A stretch of DNA of 25,421 nucleotides from Priapulus caudatus (lineage: Eukaryota; Priapulida; Priapulimorpha; Priapulimorphida; Priapulidae). The notes below the pieces were generated by a model. That model was given only the letters and a program-made list of their open reading frames with translations, searched no databases and was not told the origin of the DNA. The DNA lies in contig NW_014577231.1 in the NCBI RefSeq assembly GCF_000485595.1, positions 544,871 through 570,291 on the forward strand, given 5' to 3'. The translations under genes were made by a program, and so were the position numbers. Below, one piece after another: positions 1 through 10,046 of this stretch (position 1 is the first letter of the stretch; every line of letters starts with the position of its first letter).

Positions 1-20
1 TATATATATATATATATATG
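1..20. repeat. TA dinucleotide microsatellite
   Basis: A run of TA at the window edge, in the 3' flank or 3' UTR of DDX47. Its true length is cut by the window start. Confidence 0.85.
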
Positions 21-174
21 TTTGTGTGTATAAAAATCTATGTCTTAAAATTTAGTGATGTGGGGGCATACATCATTATATGGATGAAACAGATTAATAA
101 CTGCCAGGACAAACAAATGTAGAGCAGAATTTTTATAGATTCTGAGACCTTCTTTTAAACAGATAATTACGATG

Positions 175-351
175 TCAGTGCCTTTTGGACATTTTTCGAT
201 TCCCCTGACTTTTTTGTCCTGGTTTGCCTCCATGGCTTTTCTTCACTTTCTTTCGTACACCCAATGCATCTTCTGTATCGTCAGCATCATCAGCATTTTT
301 TGCGCCCCCTGCTGGTCGTTTCTTTTTGTTGTCTTCCATGTCTCTCAACTC
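175..351 (-). CDS. DDX47: DDX47 last exon, lysine-rich C-terminus and stop
   Basis: A 177-nt exon after a TTGACAG acceptor, encoding 58 residues and ending in TGA (177-175). It starts ELRDMEDNKKKRPAGGAKNA, followed by acidic DDADDTEDALGVRKK and a basic end NRKMSKRH. The acid-then-GVRxK pattern corresponds to the vertebrate DDX47 tail (DDTEGAIGVR). Basic clusters are consistent with nuclear or nucleolar targeting and RNA binding, which is inference. Within the 174 bp downstream I see no AATAAA; the closest is a TATAAA variant near 131-137 (minus strand), so the poly(A) site may lie beyond position 1. Confidence 0.92.
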   Translation of the reverse strand, partial: ELRDMEDNKKKRPAGGAKNADDADDTEDALGVRKKVKKSHGGKPGQKSQGNRKMSKRH

Positions 352-722
352 CTGTCAAAGAAGAGAGTGAAGTTATAGAGACCTTCGACGATAAAACCTG
401 TGCAGTATTCCATTACGATCGGCTGCGAAACGACACTGCATATACAGCTACTCTACATGATAAACCCGCTTCCAGATGGACCAAAGCTACTCTCCGAACA
501 GATCACTAACAATTGTTCTCAACATATCGGATATAAGCATAGCTATTGTGCATCACATAACAATACATGGCCATACTAAAAATAAATGCTTGTATCTCTG
601 TTAGCTCTGTTGACTTGTGTCATTAGGATTTTTTTTATTCATTTAAAATATGCTACAAATAACGCAAGTGAGAGAAAGTTCTTCTCAAGACACATTTCGG
701 AAGAAAAAACAGGTTGGTTTAC
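352..722 (-). other. DDX47: Last DDX47 intron
   Basis: 371 bp with matched GT/AG ends and no recognisable gene, RNA or repeat. Almost all of it is present in inverted, noisy form at about 9637-10021. Confidence 0.85.
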
Positions 723-852
723 CATTTTGGCAATCCGCTGAGCTTCGGACACCCTCTCCATTAGTAGCATAACCTCCTGCTCCTCGCTAGGATATAGTGT
801 CAGCTGCTTGCCTATTAGATACTCTATTCGCTGGTACAGCTCAACATCGTAC
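723..852 (-). CDS. DDX47: DDX47 exon, end of RecA domain 2
   Basis: A 130-nt exon after a CTTGCAG acceptor, with a gtaaac donor. It completes the split Gln and encodes 43 residues (YDVELYQRIEYLIGKQL to SEAQRIAKM). This is the region after motif VI that packs on RecA domain 2. A noisy inverted copy lies at 9500-9636. Confidence 0.93.
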
Positions 853-1253
853 CTGCAAGACCAGAGGAGCGTTGTAAACACGGTCTTAGGTTATGCCAAT
901 TTCTGGGTTTCGTCGATATTCTATTAGGTCGTTCGATGCACGGTGTTTCGCTACACTTGTGTTTAAACACGAGTAAATTTGAAGAACAAATTAGTGTGAA
1001 TTTTGCAACGTGTTTTTGTCAATTTATTAATATAGAATTAATCCTACATTCTCCAGTTCTAATGTACATATATGTGTGTTGTGTGTGTAGGTGTGTGTGC
1101 ATGCCGGTATGTATTTTTTATGACACAAAGAAAACTAATTTCTAGAGTGGGAAGAAACCGAGACAATCAGCTTAACAAACACTATCAAGTTGTCACAATG
1201 TTGTACTACAATAACTGTGAGATAAACCTCATCGCTTATTCTGGTCTACATAC
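853..1253 (-). other. DDX47: DDX47 intron with GT-rich tract
   Basis: 401 bp. A GT/TG-rich stretch lies at about 1068-1102. Nothing else is recognised. It has a noisy inverted counterpart at about 9072-9499. Confidence 0.85.
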
Positions 1254-1385
1254 TGTGTAACGAACGTAATGGCCTTGCCACTCCTGCCCGCCCTAGCAGT
1301 TCTTCCAACTCTGTGAATGTAGTCCTTAGAGTGCGTCGGGATGTCAAAGTTCAGCACAACGTCGACATGCGGAATGTCTAGGCCC
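1254..1385 (-). CDS. DDX47: DDX47 exon with motifs V and VI
   Basis: A 132-nt exon after an AATTAAG acceptor. It completes the split Arg, giving ATDVASRGLD (motif V) across the junction. It then encodes [20 protein letters not shown] and [10 protein letters not shown] (motif VI, with the arginine finger). I place the donor at gtatgt after ACACA, leaving two bases of a Gln codon that the next exon completes as VTQYDVEL. The alternative gtagac three bases on would break the join. Confidence 0.95.
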
Positions 1386-2001
1386 CTTAATTTGAAGCGA
1401 TATTGAAAGAAAATCTCTAATGATGACCACTTCAACACACAACCGAAACAAAACACATGTTATAGTAAAATATGGCAGCCATAAGATTCGCTTACTGTCG
1501 TCTATGTCTATTTTCAATGTAACAAAATTTAAAATAAAATAGTAAGAGATGCCACACCGAAATCCACAAGCGAATAATCAGAACTAAAAACCATCCTTGC
1601 GATGCCTCGTTGCCGAAATACTGCGAATCAAATCATTGGAATTTCTCACCGCAATTTTTGTGCCAACATTTTTTACGCGACAGTTCGATTACGCTAACAA
1701 GAAAATCGCACGTCGTCAATATCAAAATGCGATTAAAACGCGCACGTGCAAGCGCTAACGAGAATTAATTTACCAAAACGCGACGCGAGGAATACTGTAC
1801 ACGCTGTATATTTCGCGGTGGTTTAATTTTCGCGAATTTCGCGAACACGTCCCCGACCGCAAAAATAACAACACGCGAATAATTCATACCGGATAATTCA
1901 TAATTCACCGACCGCGAAACTAACCACTCGGGAAATTATCTGTAAATTCCGTCTGAATTCGCAAAAATATCTGTACGCGAAAAATACGGCGTATACAGTA
2001 C
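1386..2001 (-). other. DDX47: DDX47 intron, 616 bp
   Basis: Intron between the motif IV and motif VI exons. It is AT-rich at both sides, with many CGCG and GCGA words between about 1670 and 1920. I see no gene or RNA. Its noisy inverted counterpart is at about 8291-8938. Confidence 0.8.
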
Positions 2002-2225
2002 CTGCTGGCGACGTCCGTCGCCACGAGGATGGAGCGCGTCTTGCTCTTGAACTTGTTGAGCGAGCCGAGGCGCTTGTTCTGGCCCATCTGGCCGTGCAGC
2101 GGGATCGCGTTGAGGCCGAGGTTGCGCAGCATCAGCGCGACGCGCGTCGTGTTGTTGCACGTCGAGCAGAATATCATGAACGAGTTTCCGGCGAGTTCGT
2201 TGAGAATCGACACCAGGTAGCAGTC
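2002..2225 (-). CDS. DDX47: DDX47 exon with motif IV and the start of motif V
   Basis: A 224-nt exon encoding 74 codons ([13 protein letters not shown] to LVATDVAS) plus two bases of a split Arg codon. The donor is gtactg. FMIFCST is motif [11 protein letters not shown] is the following conserved segment of RecA domain 2, and ATDVAS begins motif V. The acceptor is CACGTGCACAG just before GACTGC. The first 21 nt (DCYLVSI) and the preceding 21 nt of intron are repeated many times upstream as the 42-bp array. The first ILNELAG-specific base therefore marks where repeat ends and unique exon begins. The open frame runs on through several array units because the repeat is open in this phase; I place the exon start at the acceptor nearest the unique part, matching the DDX47 alignment. 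Splicing to a more distal copy cannot be excluded. Confidence 0.93.
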
Positions 2226-2372
2226 CTGTGCACGTGAGAAAAGGTTAACTGACACCAGGTAGCAGTCCTGCATGCATGAGAACAGGTTAATCGACACCAG
2301 GTAGCAGTCCTGCGTGCATGAGAACAGGTTAATCGACACCAGGTAGCAGTCCTGCGCGCGTGAGAACAGGTT
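2226..2372 (-). repeat. 42-bp splice-acceptor minisatellite, clean left end
   Basis: About 3.5 units, directly upstream of the motif IV exon and in the same orientation as the gene. Each unit read 5' to 3' on the minus strand is GACTGCTACC..GTGTCGATT (21 nt, a copy of the exon start), then AACCTGTTCTC and a variable CAYGYRYRCAG-type end (21 nt, a copy of the intron end). The units here are nearly perfect 42-mers, unlike the noisy copies to the right. The repeat changes strand at about 2372. Confidence 0.95.
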
Positions 2373-3874
2373 GCATGCAGGACTGTCTACTGGTGTCGAT
2401 TAAGCCTGTTCTCATGCACGCATGACTGCTACCTGGTGTCGATTAACCTGTTTTCATGCAATGCAGGACTGCTAACCTGGTGTCGATTAACTCTGTTCTC
2501 ACGGCATTGCAGGAACTGCTACCCCCCCTGGTGTCGATTAACCGTTCTCAATGCATGCAGGACTCCTACCCTGGTTGTCCCCCGATTCCATGTTACTCAT
2601 GCACGGCAGGACTGCTACCTGCGTGTCGCTTAACTTGTCTCACGCACGCAGGAACTGCTACCTGGTGTTGATTAACCTGTTCCACGTGCGCAGGACTGCT
2701 ACCTTGGTGTCGATTAACCTGTTCTCACGTGGCACAAAGAAACTGCTAACTGGTGTCGATAACCTGTTCTCACACACGCAGGACTGCTACTGGTGTCGAT
2801 TAACCTGTCTCAACACACACAGGACTGCTTACCTGGAGTGTCGATTAACCTGTTCTCACGTGCACAGGACTGGCTACGCTGGGTCGATTAACTTTTTGCT
2901 CACTGGAGCTATCAGGACCGTGGCCGAGGCGCCGGTGAATTGTGATCGATTACCCACTTGTTCGTCACACACGCAGACTGGCTAGCCTGGTGTCGATTAA
3001 CCTGTTCTCACGCGTATCAGGACTGAGCCGTACATGGTGTCCGATTAACCTGTTCTCCACGCGCACAGGACTGCTACCTGTGTTCGATTAACCTGGGTTC
3101 TCACGCGTAACAGGACTGCCTACCTGGTGTCGATTAACCCTGTTCTCATTGCATGGCAGGACTGCTAGCCTGGTGTCTGATTAACTTGTTCTCACGCGCC
3201 CACCAGGACTGCTAGCCTGGTGTACGATTAACCTGTTCTCACGTGCGCAGGAACTGGCTACCATGGTGTCGCATTAACCTGTTCTCACGCCGCCGCAAGG
3301 ACTCGCTACCTGGTAGCTCGATTAACTCCTGTCTCAGCACACGCAGGGACGCTACTGGTGTCGATAACTTGTTCTCAACGTGCGCAGGACTCTACGTGTG
3401 TGGTCGATTAACTGTTTCTCACGCGCACAGGAGCTGCTCCCTGGTGTCGGTAAACCTGTTCTCGACGCGCACAGGAATGCTACCTGGTGTCGGTTAAGCC
3501 TTTTCTCCAACGTGCGCAGGACTGCTATCCAGTGGTGTCGATTAACTGTGTCTTCACGCGCGCAGTAGACTGCTTACCCGTGGTGTCGATTAGACTTGTT
3601 CTCAACACGCGCAGGACTGCTACCTGGTGGTTCGATTAACCTGTTCTCACACGTGCGGGCAGGACTGACACCTGTGGTGTCGGTTTAACCTGTTTCTCAC
3701 GCGCACAGGAAAAATGTCTACGTGGTGTCGGTTACACCTTTTCCTGCAACGCACGCAAGGACGGCTACCTGGTGTCGATTAACCTGTTCTCACGTGCGCA
3801 GGACTGCTACCTGGTGTCCGATTAACCTTTTCTCAGCGCGCACAGGACTGCCATACGCTGGCGTCGATTATACC
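2373..3874 (+). repeat. 42-bp minisatellite, noisy inverted block 1
   Basis: About 1.5 kb of the same repeat on the opposite strand. Nearly every unit carries single-base insertions or deletions around a clear consensus, the error type expected of unpolished long reads. The strand flip at about 2373 has no spacer. Frames seen here translate to fragments of the 14-residue pattern [14 protein letters not shown] broken by indels, and they are not genes. Confidence 0.9.
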
Positions 3875-4316
3875 AGAGGCCGTGTTCAAGGAAGAGCGAA
3901 GTGCTCGCGCACGAACGCAGCGCCTCTTGAACGACACACGAGCGCTTGCTTGTGCGCTATCGCGTTGATCAAAGCATGCGGCCCGCCATGGAGGGTTACT
4001 CAGGGCAGATTTTAAATCGGCGCAGATTTTAATGTTCTTCGAACAAGTACTGTTAAAGAATTAGCAGACGAAAATTGATACGAATTGAATTTAGAAGTAA
4101 ATAAATGAATGAAAATGAAATGAAGTTGAAAATAGATTAACAAATTGACGTCAGAAATCGTAGATTCGCGATTCGGGCCAGATTTCCCGTCGGCCATCTT
4201 GTAAACAACTCGCGCCGCTGAGGCGAAGCAGCCTCTCAGCTTGCGCGCGCGTCAGTGTCGTTCAGAAGGCGACGCGCTTCGGCGAGGGGGCGCGTCGCAT
4301 CTTCTGAACATGCTCT
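3875..4316. mobile_element. MITE-like foldback element in the array, copy 1
   Basis: About 440 bp interrupting a repeat unit between GATTA(A)CC and GTTCTCACG. The left end reads AGAGGC.GTGTTCA and the right end TTCTGAACATGCTCT, which are complementary. The inverted arms extend inward through GAACGACAC (left) and GTGTCGTTC (right). They reach matching GGCGG/CCATGG-like and GGCCATCTTG words, so much of the element folds back. There is no coding potential; the centre is AT-rich (about 4015-4140). I see no clear target-site duplication, partly because of sequence noise. A non-autonomous DNA transposon is the most likely identity. Confidence 0.65.
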
Positions 4317-6540
4317 GTTCTCACGCGCGCAGGACTGCCACCTAGGTGTGCGATTAACCTGTTTCTCACGCACACAGGACGCTACCTGGTCGTCGATTAA
4401 CCTGTTCTCAACGCGCGAGCGACTGCTAACCTGGTGTCCGATTAACTTTGTTCTCACGCTGCGCAAGGACTGCTACCTGGGTGTCGATTAACCTGTTCTC
4501 ACGCATGCAGACTGCTACCTGGTGTCGATTAACTCTGTCTCACGCGCCGCAGGAACTGCTACCTGGTGTCGATGTAACTTGGTTCTCACACACGCAGGAC
4601 TGCTACCTGGTGCGAATTAACGCTGTTCTCACGCGTGACAGGACTGCTACCTGGTGTCGATTAAGGCCGCCGGCGACCCCGCCTGTTCTCACGCGCACAG
4701 GAACTGCTAGCCTGCGCTGTCGATTAACCTGTTCTCATGGCCATGCAGCGACTGCTACCTGGTGTCGATTAACCTGTTCTCAATCGCCGCGCAGGAACTG
4801 CTAACCTGGTGTCGATTTAACTTGGTTCTCATGCACGCAGGACTGCTACCTGGTGCGATTAACCTGTTCTCATGGCATGCAGACTGCCTACCTGGTGTCG
4901 AATTAACCTGTTCTCATGCATGGCAGACTGCTACCTGGTGTCGATTAACCTGTTCTCATGCATGCAGGAAGCTGCTACTGGTGTCGATTAACCTGTTTCT
5001 CAACGCGCGAGGACTGCTACCTGGTGTCGTTTTAACTTGTTCTGCATGGCACGCAGGACTGGCTACCTGCTCGTCGATTAACCTGTTCTCATGCATCAGC
5101 GCACTGTACCTGGTGTCGATGTAACCTGTTTCTCATGCAGCGCAGGACTGCTAACTGGTGTCGATTAACCAGTTCTCATGCATGGGCAGGAGCTGGCTAC
5201 CCTGGTGTCGATTCAACGCTGTTCGACGCATGCAGGACTGCTACCTGGTTGTCCGATAACCTGTGGTTGCCTCACGCGGCGGCAGGACCTGGGCTACACT
5301 GGTGTCGATTTACCTTGTTTCTTCATGCACGCAGGACTGCTACCCATGGTGTCGATTAACCTGTTCCTGCATGCCCATGCAGGACCTGGCTCCGGTGTCG
5401 ATTACCTGTTCTCAATGCAAATGCAGGACTGCTACGCTGGTGTTCGATTAAACTCTGTTTCTCAACGCGCGCGAGGACGGCTACCTGTGTCGATTAAATC
5501 CTGTTCATCGCCGTGTTGCATGCACAGGACTGCTACCTGGTGTCGATTAACCTGTTCTCAATGGGCATGCAGGACTGGCTACGGGTTGTCGATGTAAACC
5601 CTGTTTCTCACGAAGACACGAGGACATTGCTACCAATTCGCGTGTGTCGAGATTAACCACACCATGTTCGCTGGCAGCGTGCGGCAGGACCCTGTTCTAC
5701 CTGGCGTCGATTAACCCTGTGTAACTGCACGCAGTAAAACAGGCGACGTGCCTACTGATGTTCGATTAATCCTGCTTCTAACCATTCGAAGCCGCAGGGA
5801 TAATTAAGAAATGCTATGAAACTACTCTGGTGTTGGAAATATTATAACTCTCTCTTTTGTTACTCAACTTCACTGCAGGACTGCTACCTGGCTGTCGATC
5901 TCTTTAAACCTGGTTATATGCTTGCGGCAACATGCGTACCAGGAGGCCATGCTTACTGGTGTCCGATTAACAACCAGTATCTCATGCATGCACGGTATCG
6001 GACTACCAAGGCCTGGTGTCGATTAAACCTTTCTCACGCATGCAGGACTGCTACCTGTGTCGATTAACGCTGTGCGACATGCACGCAGGACAATGATAAC
6101 CTTGGTGTCCGGATTAACCTGTTTCACGCAGTACAGGACTTGAAACACCTGGTGTCGAACTTAACCAGTTCTCATGCATGCAGGACCTGCTTACCTGGTG
6201 TCGATTACTCTGTCTTCACGCGTCTGGCAGGACTTCTACCTGGTGTCCGATTAATCCTGTTTCTCAACCGCACGGCGCAGGACCTGCTACTGGTGTCGGA
6301 TTTAAGCACTGTTGTCTCACGCCGCAGCAAAGGACTGGCTAGCCTGGTGTCGATTAACCTGTTGCCTTCATCAGGCAATGCAGAGACTGCTTCTGCGCTG
6401 CGATGTAACCTGTTCTGCAGCGTGCGCAGGACATTGACTACCGAGGCGAGATACAGTGTGGTCGAATTAACCAGTCGTTTCCTCCATCCTACTGCCCAAG
6501 GTGACTGTGCTATCGGTGGTGTCGATTAACGCTCGGTTCG
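4317..6540 (+). repeat. 42-bp minisatellite, noisy inverted block 2
   Basis: About 2.2 kb of repeat units in plus orientation. Units are readable to about 5600 and become increasingly corrupted after that. Unit ends alternate between forms such as CATGCATGCAG and CACGCGCGCAG. Confidence 0.88.
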
Positions 6541-7049
6541 TCAATGGCCGAGTTAGAATACATCATTTCATCATTTTCTTAAAGGCAGTGAGTGCTGACC
6601 GTTGAGGTGTGTCTGTATTGAACTATCCTTTTGTCTCGATCGGGCATTGCAGGTAGGCGGTACAATTTTGTCTTTTATCGGCATGAAGAAGTGGACGTTA
6701 AAATTTAAAAATCGTTCTCTCCTAAACCGCGGTCATGTTGGGACAGGACTGCTAACTGGTGTTCCTCGATTAAGAGCAACTGTTCAAGTAACCAGACGCA
6801 CAAAGTGGCGCATCTAATGCCATCCGATTAGATTGCCCTGTGAATTAAAGTGGTCGCCATTTAATTAACCTGTTTAAATCACAAATATTAGACTAAATAG
6901 TCCAATAAGCAGGACATAATATGACTCGCACAACAATTATGGTGTCGCACTTTAAAAAAAACATGTTCTGCAACGTGGCGGAACAGCTAATAGTATGACT
7001 GCTACAAAATAAGGTGAACTAATAGCTATTAAACAGACAGGGCACTAAA
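6541..7049. other. Corrupted stretch within the array
   Basis: About 500 bp in which array words (for example GACAGGACTGCTAACTGGTG near 6741) appear between unrelated AT-rich sequence. The matching place in the second fill, just before 12786, shows ordinary repeat units leading straight into the foldback element. I therefore read this stretch as low-quality read sequence, not a distinct element. Confidence 0.5.
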
Positions 7050-7548
7050 GGGTTAATCAGACGTAGAACTGAACGCCTCAAATCGAACGCTCGCATGGGC
7101 ACGAACGCAGTGCAAGTGCATATCTTGAACGACACACAGAATGCGCTGCTGTGCGCTCGCTTGATCAAAGATGGCGGCCCTCACCATTGGGAGGGTATAT
7201 TTACAGGCAGATTTTATTATTCTGTCGTATCGAACAAGTAGCTGTTAAACACGCAATTTAGCAGTACGAAATTGATACGAAATTGGAATTTATAAGTAAA
7301 GTAAATGAATGAAAAATGAAAATTTGAAGTTGCAAAATAGATTGCAAATGTAGACGAATTCAAGAAAATGTTAGGATTCGGTATTGCCGCACAGATTTCT
7401 CGCCGTCCGTCCATCTCCATGTAAAACACGACTCGGCGCTGCTGAAAACAAAAGGCCCGGAAAGCCCTTCTCAGCTTGCGCGCGCGCAGTGTCGTTCAGG
7501 AAGGCGAAGCGGCTCGTGAGCGTTCCTATCACGTCGAACACCGCCTCT
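7050..7548. mobile_element. MITE-like foldback element in the array, copy 2
   Basis: The same element as at 3875, with a corrupted left end (start approximate) and a right end at GAACACCGCCTCT. Shared landmarks are GAACGACACAC, TTGATCAAAGATGGCGGCC, GAACAAGTA.CTGTTAA, an AAATGAATGAAAAATGAAA stretch and GCGCGCAGTGTCGTTCAG. Its position about 0.5 kb before the inverted exon copy parallels the element at 12786-13211, so the two are probably the same genomic copy assembled twice. Confidence 0.6.
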
Positions 7549-8035
7549 AGTTCTCCACGCGCCAGTGACTGCAACGTCTGGCTGTGCCGGATTACATTAA
7601 CATGTTTCTCTATAATCGCATGCAGGACTGCTACCTTGGTTCGATTACCTGTCTCAATGCACGCAGGACTGCTACCTGGTGTCATATACCTGTTCTCACG
7701 CGCGCAGGACTGCGCTTACCTGTGTCGATTTAACCTGTCTCACGCGCACAGGACTTCTAGCCTGCGTGCGATTAACCTGCATTTCTTCACGACGCGATTA
7801 CAGGACTTGCCTACCTGGTGTCGGATTAACTTGTTACTCACGCGTACAGGAGCTGCGTCCCTGGTGATCGATCTAACCAGTTCTCATGCATGCAGGATAC
7901 TAGCGGACCTGGAATGCGATTAACCTGTTCTCATGCACCAGGACATGCCTACCTGGTGTGAGTTAACCTGTTCGTCATGCATGCAGGTACTGCCTACCTG
8001 TGATGCAGTTGACCCCTATTTCTCACGTGCACACG
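7549..8035 (+). repeat. 42-bp minisatellite, noisy inverted block 3
   Basis: About 11-12 units leading directly into the inverted exon copy. This reproduces the layout of the clean left end, where array abuts exon. The unit ending GTACAGGAGCTGC..CCTGGTGATCGAT near 7845-7873 recurs near 13475-13505. Confidence 0.88.
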
Positions 8036-8290
8036 GTACGCTGATGTACTGGTGTCAGATTCTCAACGAACTCGCCGGAATACTCGTTCATGATAATTAC
8101 TGGCTCGACTCGTGGCAACCAACACGACGCGCGTCGGGCGCTGAATGTCGGCGCAACCTCGGGGCCTACAGAACGCGATCCCGCGCTGCCACGGCCAGAT
8201 CGGCCAGTAACAAGCGTCCTCGCTCGCCTACCAACAAGTTCAGAGCAATGACGCGCTCCATCCTCGTGGCGACGGACAGTCCGCCAGCAG
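8036..8290 (+). pseudogene. DDX47: Inverted copy of DDX47 motif IV exon, frame broken
   Basis: ILNELAG, then fragments of the following helicase sequence in other frames, ending SILVATD. Several indels break the frame. The donor reads CAG|TACTG with one G lost. Counterpart of 2002-2225 on the opposite strand; probably an assembly duplicate, not a real second gene. Confidence 0.85.
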
Positions 8291-8938
8291 TACTGTATAC
8301 GCCCGTATTGTCGCGTACAGATATTTTTGGCAATTCAGACGGAATTTACAGATGAATTTCCGAGTGTGTTAGTTTCAGGCGTCGGCTGAATTATGAATTA
8401 TCCGGTATGAAGTATTCGCGTGTGTGATTTTTGCGGTCGGGGACGTGTTCGGAAATTCGCGAAAAATACAACCAGCGAATAGTATCTACTACGCGTTACA
8501 GTATTCCTCGCTGTCGCGTTTTGGGTAAATTAATTACTCTGTTAGCGCAGTTGCAACGTGGCGCGTTTTTAATTCGGGCATTTTGATATGACGACGGGCA
8601 TTTGTTTGTTTAAGCGTAAATCGAAGCTGTTCGCGTAAACAAATGTTGGACACAAAAATTGGCGGTGAGAAAATTCCAATGATTTGATTCGGCAGTGAAT
8701 TCTGGCAACGCAGGCATCGCAAGGATGGTTTTTAGTTCTGATTATTCGCTTGTGGATTCGGTGTGGCATCTCTTACTATTTTATTTTAATTTTGTTACAT
8801 TGAAATAGACATAGACGACAGTAGCGCGAATCTGTAATGGCGGCCATAGTTTTAGCTTATAACATGTGGTTTTGTTTCGTTGTGTGTCTGAATGTGGTCA
8901 TCATTAGAGATTTCGTTCAAAATATGCTTCAAATTAAG

Positions 8939-9071
8939 GGGCCTAGACATTCCGCATTGTCGACGTGTGTGTCTGAACTTTGACATCCGGACGCATCTAA
9001 GACTACATCACAGAGTTGGGAAGAACTGCTAGGGCGGGCAGGAGTGGCAAGGCCATTACGTCGTTACACCA
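8939..9071 (+). pseudogene. DDX47: Inverted copy of DDX47 motif V/VI exon, frame broken
   Basis: 133 nt against 132 nt in the clean copy at 1254-1385, with both splice borders recognisable. Small indels within GLDIP..HVDV and before HRVG destroy the frame. The motif VI stretch [14 protein letters not shown] is intact. Confidence 0.85.
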
Positions 9072-9499
9072 GTATGTAGACCAGAATAAGCGATGAGGTT
9101 TATCGTCACAGTTATTGTAGTAACAACATTGTGACAACTTAATAGTGTTTGTTGTAAGGCTGAGTTGCTCGGTTTCTTCCCACTCTAGAAATTTAGTTTT
9201 CTTATGTGTCATAAAAATACAGTACCGGCATGCACACACACCTACACACATCAACAACACATAGATGTACATTAAGAACTGAGAATGTAGGATTAATTTC
9301 TATATTAATAAATTGACAAAAAACACGTGCAAAAAATTCATCACTAATGTTGTCTTCAATTTACTCGTGTTTTAAACACAAGTTAGCGAAAAAAAATACA
9401 CCGGTGCATCGACGACGAACCATAATAGAATATTCGACGAAACCCAGAAAGTTGCATAACCTATCACCGCTGATTGTACAACGCTCCTCTGTCTTGCAG

Positions 9500-9636
9500 T
9501 GTACGATGTTGAGCGCTGTAGCCAGCGAATAGAGTATCTAAGATAGGCAAGCAGCTGACACTATATCCTAGCGAGGAGCAGGATGTTATCGCTACTAATG
9601 ATGAGGGTGTCCGAAGCTCAGCGGAGTTGCCAAAAA
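9500..9636 (+). pseudogene. DDX47: Inverted copy of DDX47 penultimate exon, frame broken
   Basis: Counterpart of 723-852, with the CTTGCAG acceptor preserved. Extra bases early in the exon and a run of 20 G replacing the ATG|GT border at its end disrupt it. Confidence 0.85.
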
Positions 9637-9656
9637 GGGGGGGGGGGGGGGGGGGG
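9637..9656 (+). repeat. Poly(G) run of 20 at an exon border copy
   Basis: Twenty consecutive G between CCAAAAA and TAAAACCC. The clean counterpart at about 720-724 has only ATGGT here. The run has no equivalent in the good copy and probably comes from the read or consensus. Confidence 0.9.
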
Positions 9657-10021
9657 TAAAACCCTTGCTTTTTCTTCCGAAATGTGTCTTTGAGAAGAAC
9701 TTTCTCCTCAATTGCGTTATGATTGTAGCATATTTTTAAAGTGAATAAAAAAAAACCTAAGACACAAGTCAACAGAGCTAACAGAGATACAAGCATTAAT
9801 TTTAGTATGGCCATGGTATTAGTTATGTGATTGCACAATAGTCTATGGCTTATAATGCCAAATGTTGAGAACGAATTGTTAGTGATCTGTCGGAGAGTGC
9901 TTTGGTCCATCTGGAAGCGGGTTAGCATGTAGAAGTAGCTGTATAGCAGTGTTCGTTTTCGCAGCCCGATCGTAATGGAAGACTGCACAGGTTCTTTCGT
10001 CGAGGTCTCTATAACTCACTC

Positions 10022-10046
10022 NNNNNNNNNNNNNNNNNNNNNNNNN
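10022..10046. other. Assembly gap of 25 N
   Basis: Exactly 25 undetermined bases between the end of the inverted exon copy and a truncated foldback element. A fixed, small N run usually marks a gap of unknown or negative size left by gap-filling software. Confidence 0.97.

Larger units (their letters stand above)
8036..10021 (+). repeat. Inverted noisy copy of the DDX47 3' part
   Basis: This segment is the reverse complement of about 365-2225, in order and with intron sequence included: motif IV exon, intron, motif V/VI exon, intron, next exon, and most of the last intron. It stops about 10 bp short of where the last coding exon would begin. Differences from the left copy are mostly one-base insertions and deletions, spread equally over exons and introns. 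That fits read error better than evolutionary decay. It ends exactly at the N run. Confidence 0.9.

Noticed and set aside
1-174. Poly(A) signal for DDX47
   Set aside because: No AATAAA on the minus strand in this stretch. A TATAAA variant alone is too weak to call.
2226-8035. Direct repeats resembling a CRISPR array
   Set aside because: The units are head-to-tail 42-mers with no unique spacers, and the setting is a metazoan intron.
8036-10021. A second, convergent DDX47 gene
   Set aside because: It copies introns as well as exons, is uniformly indel-ridden, lacks the last exon and all upstream exons, and ends at an N run.
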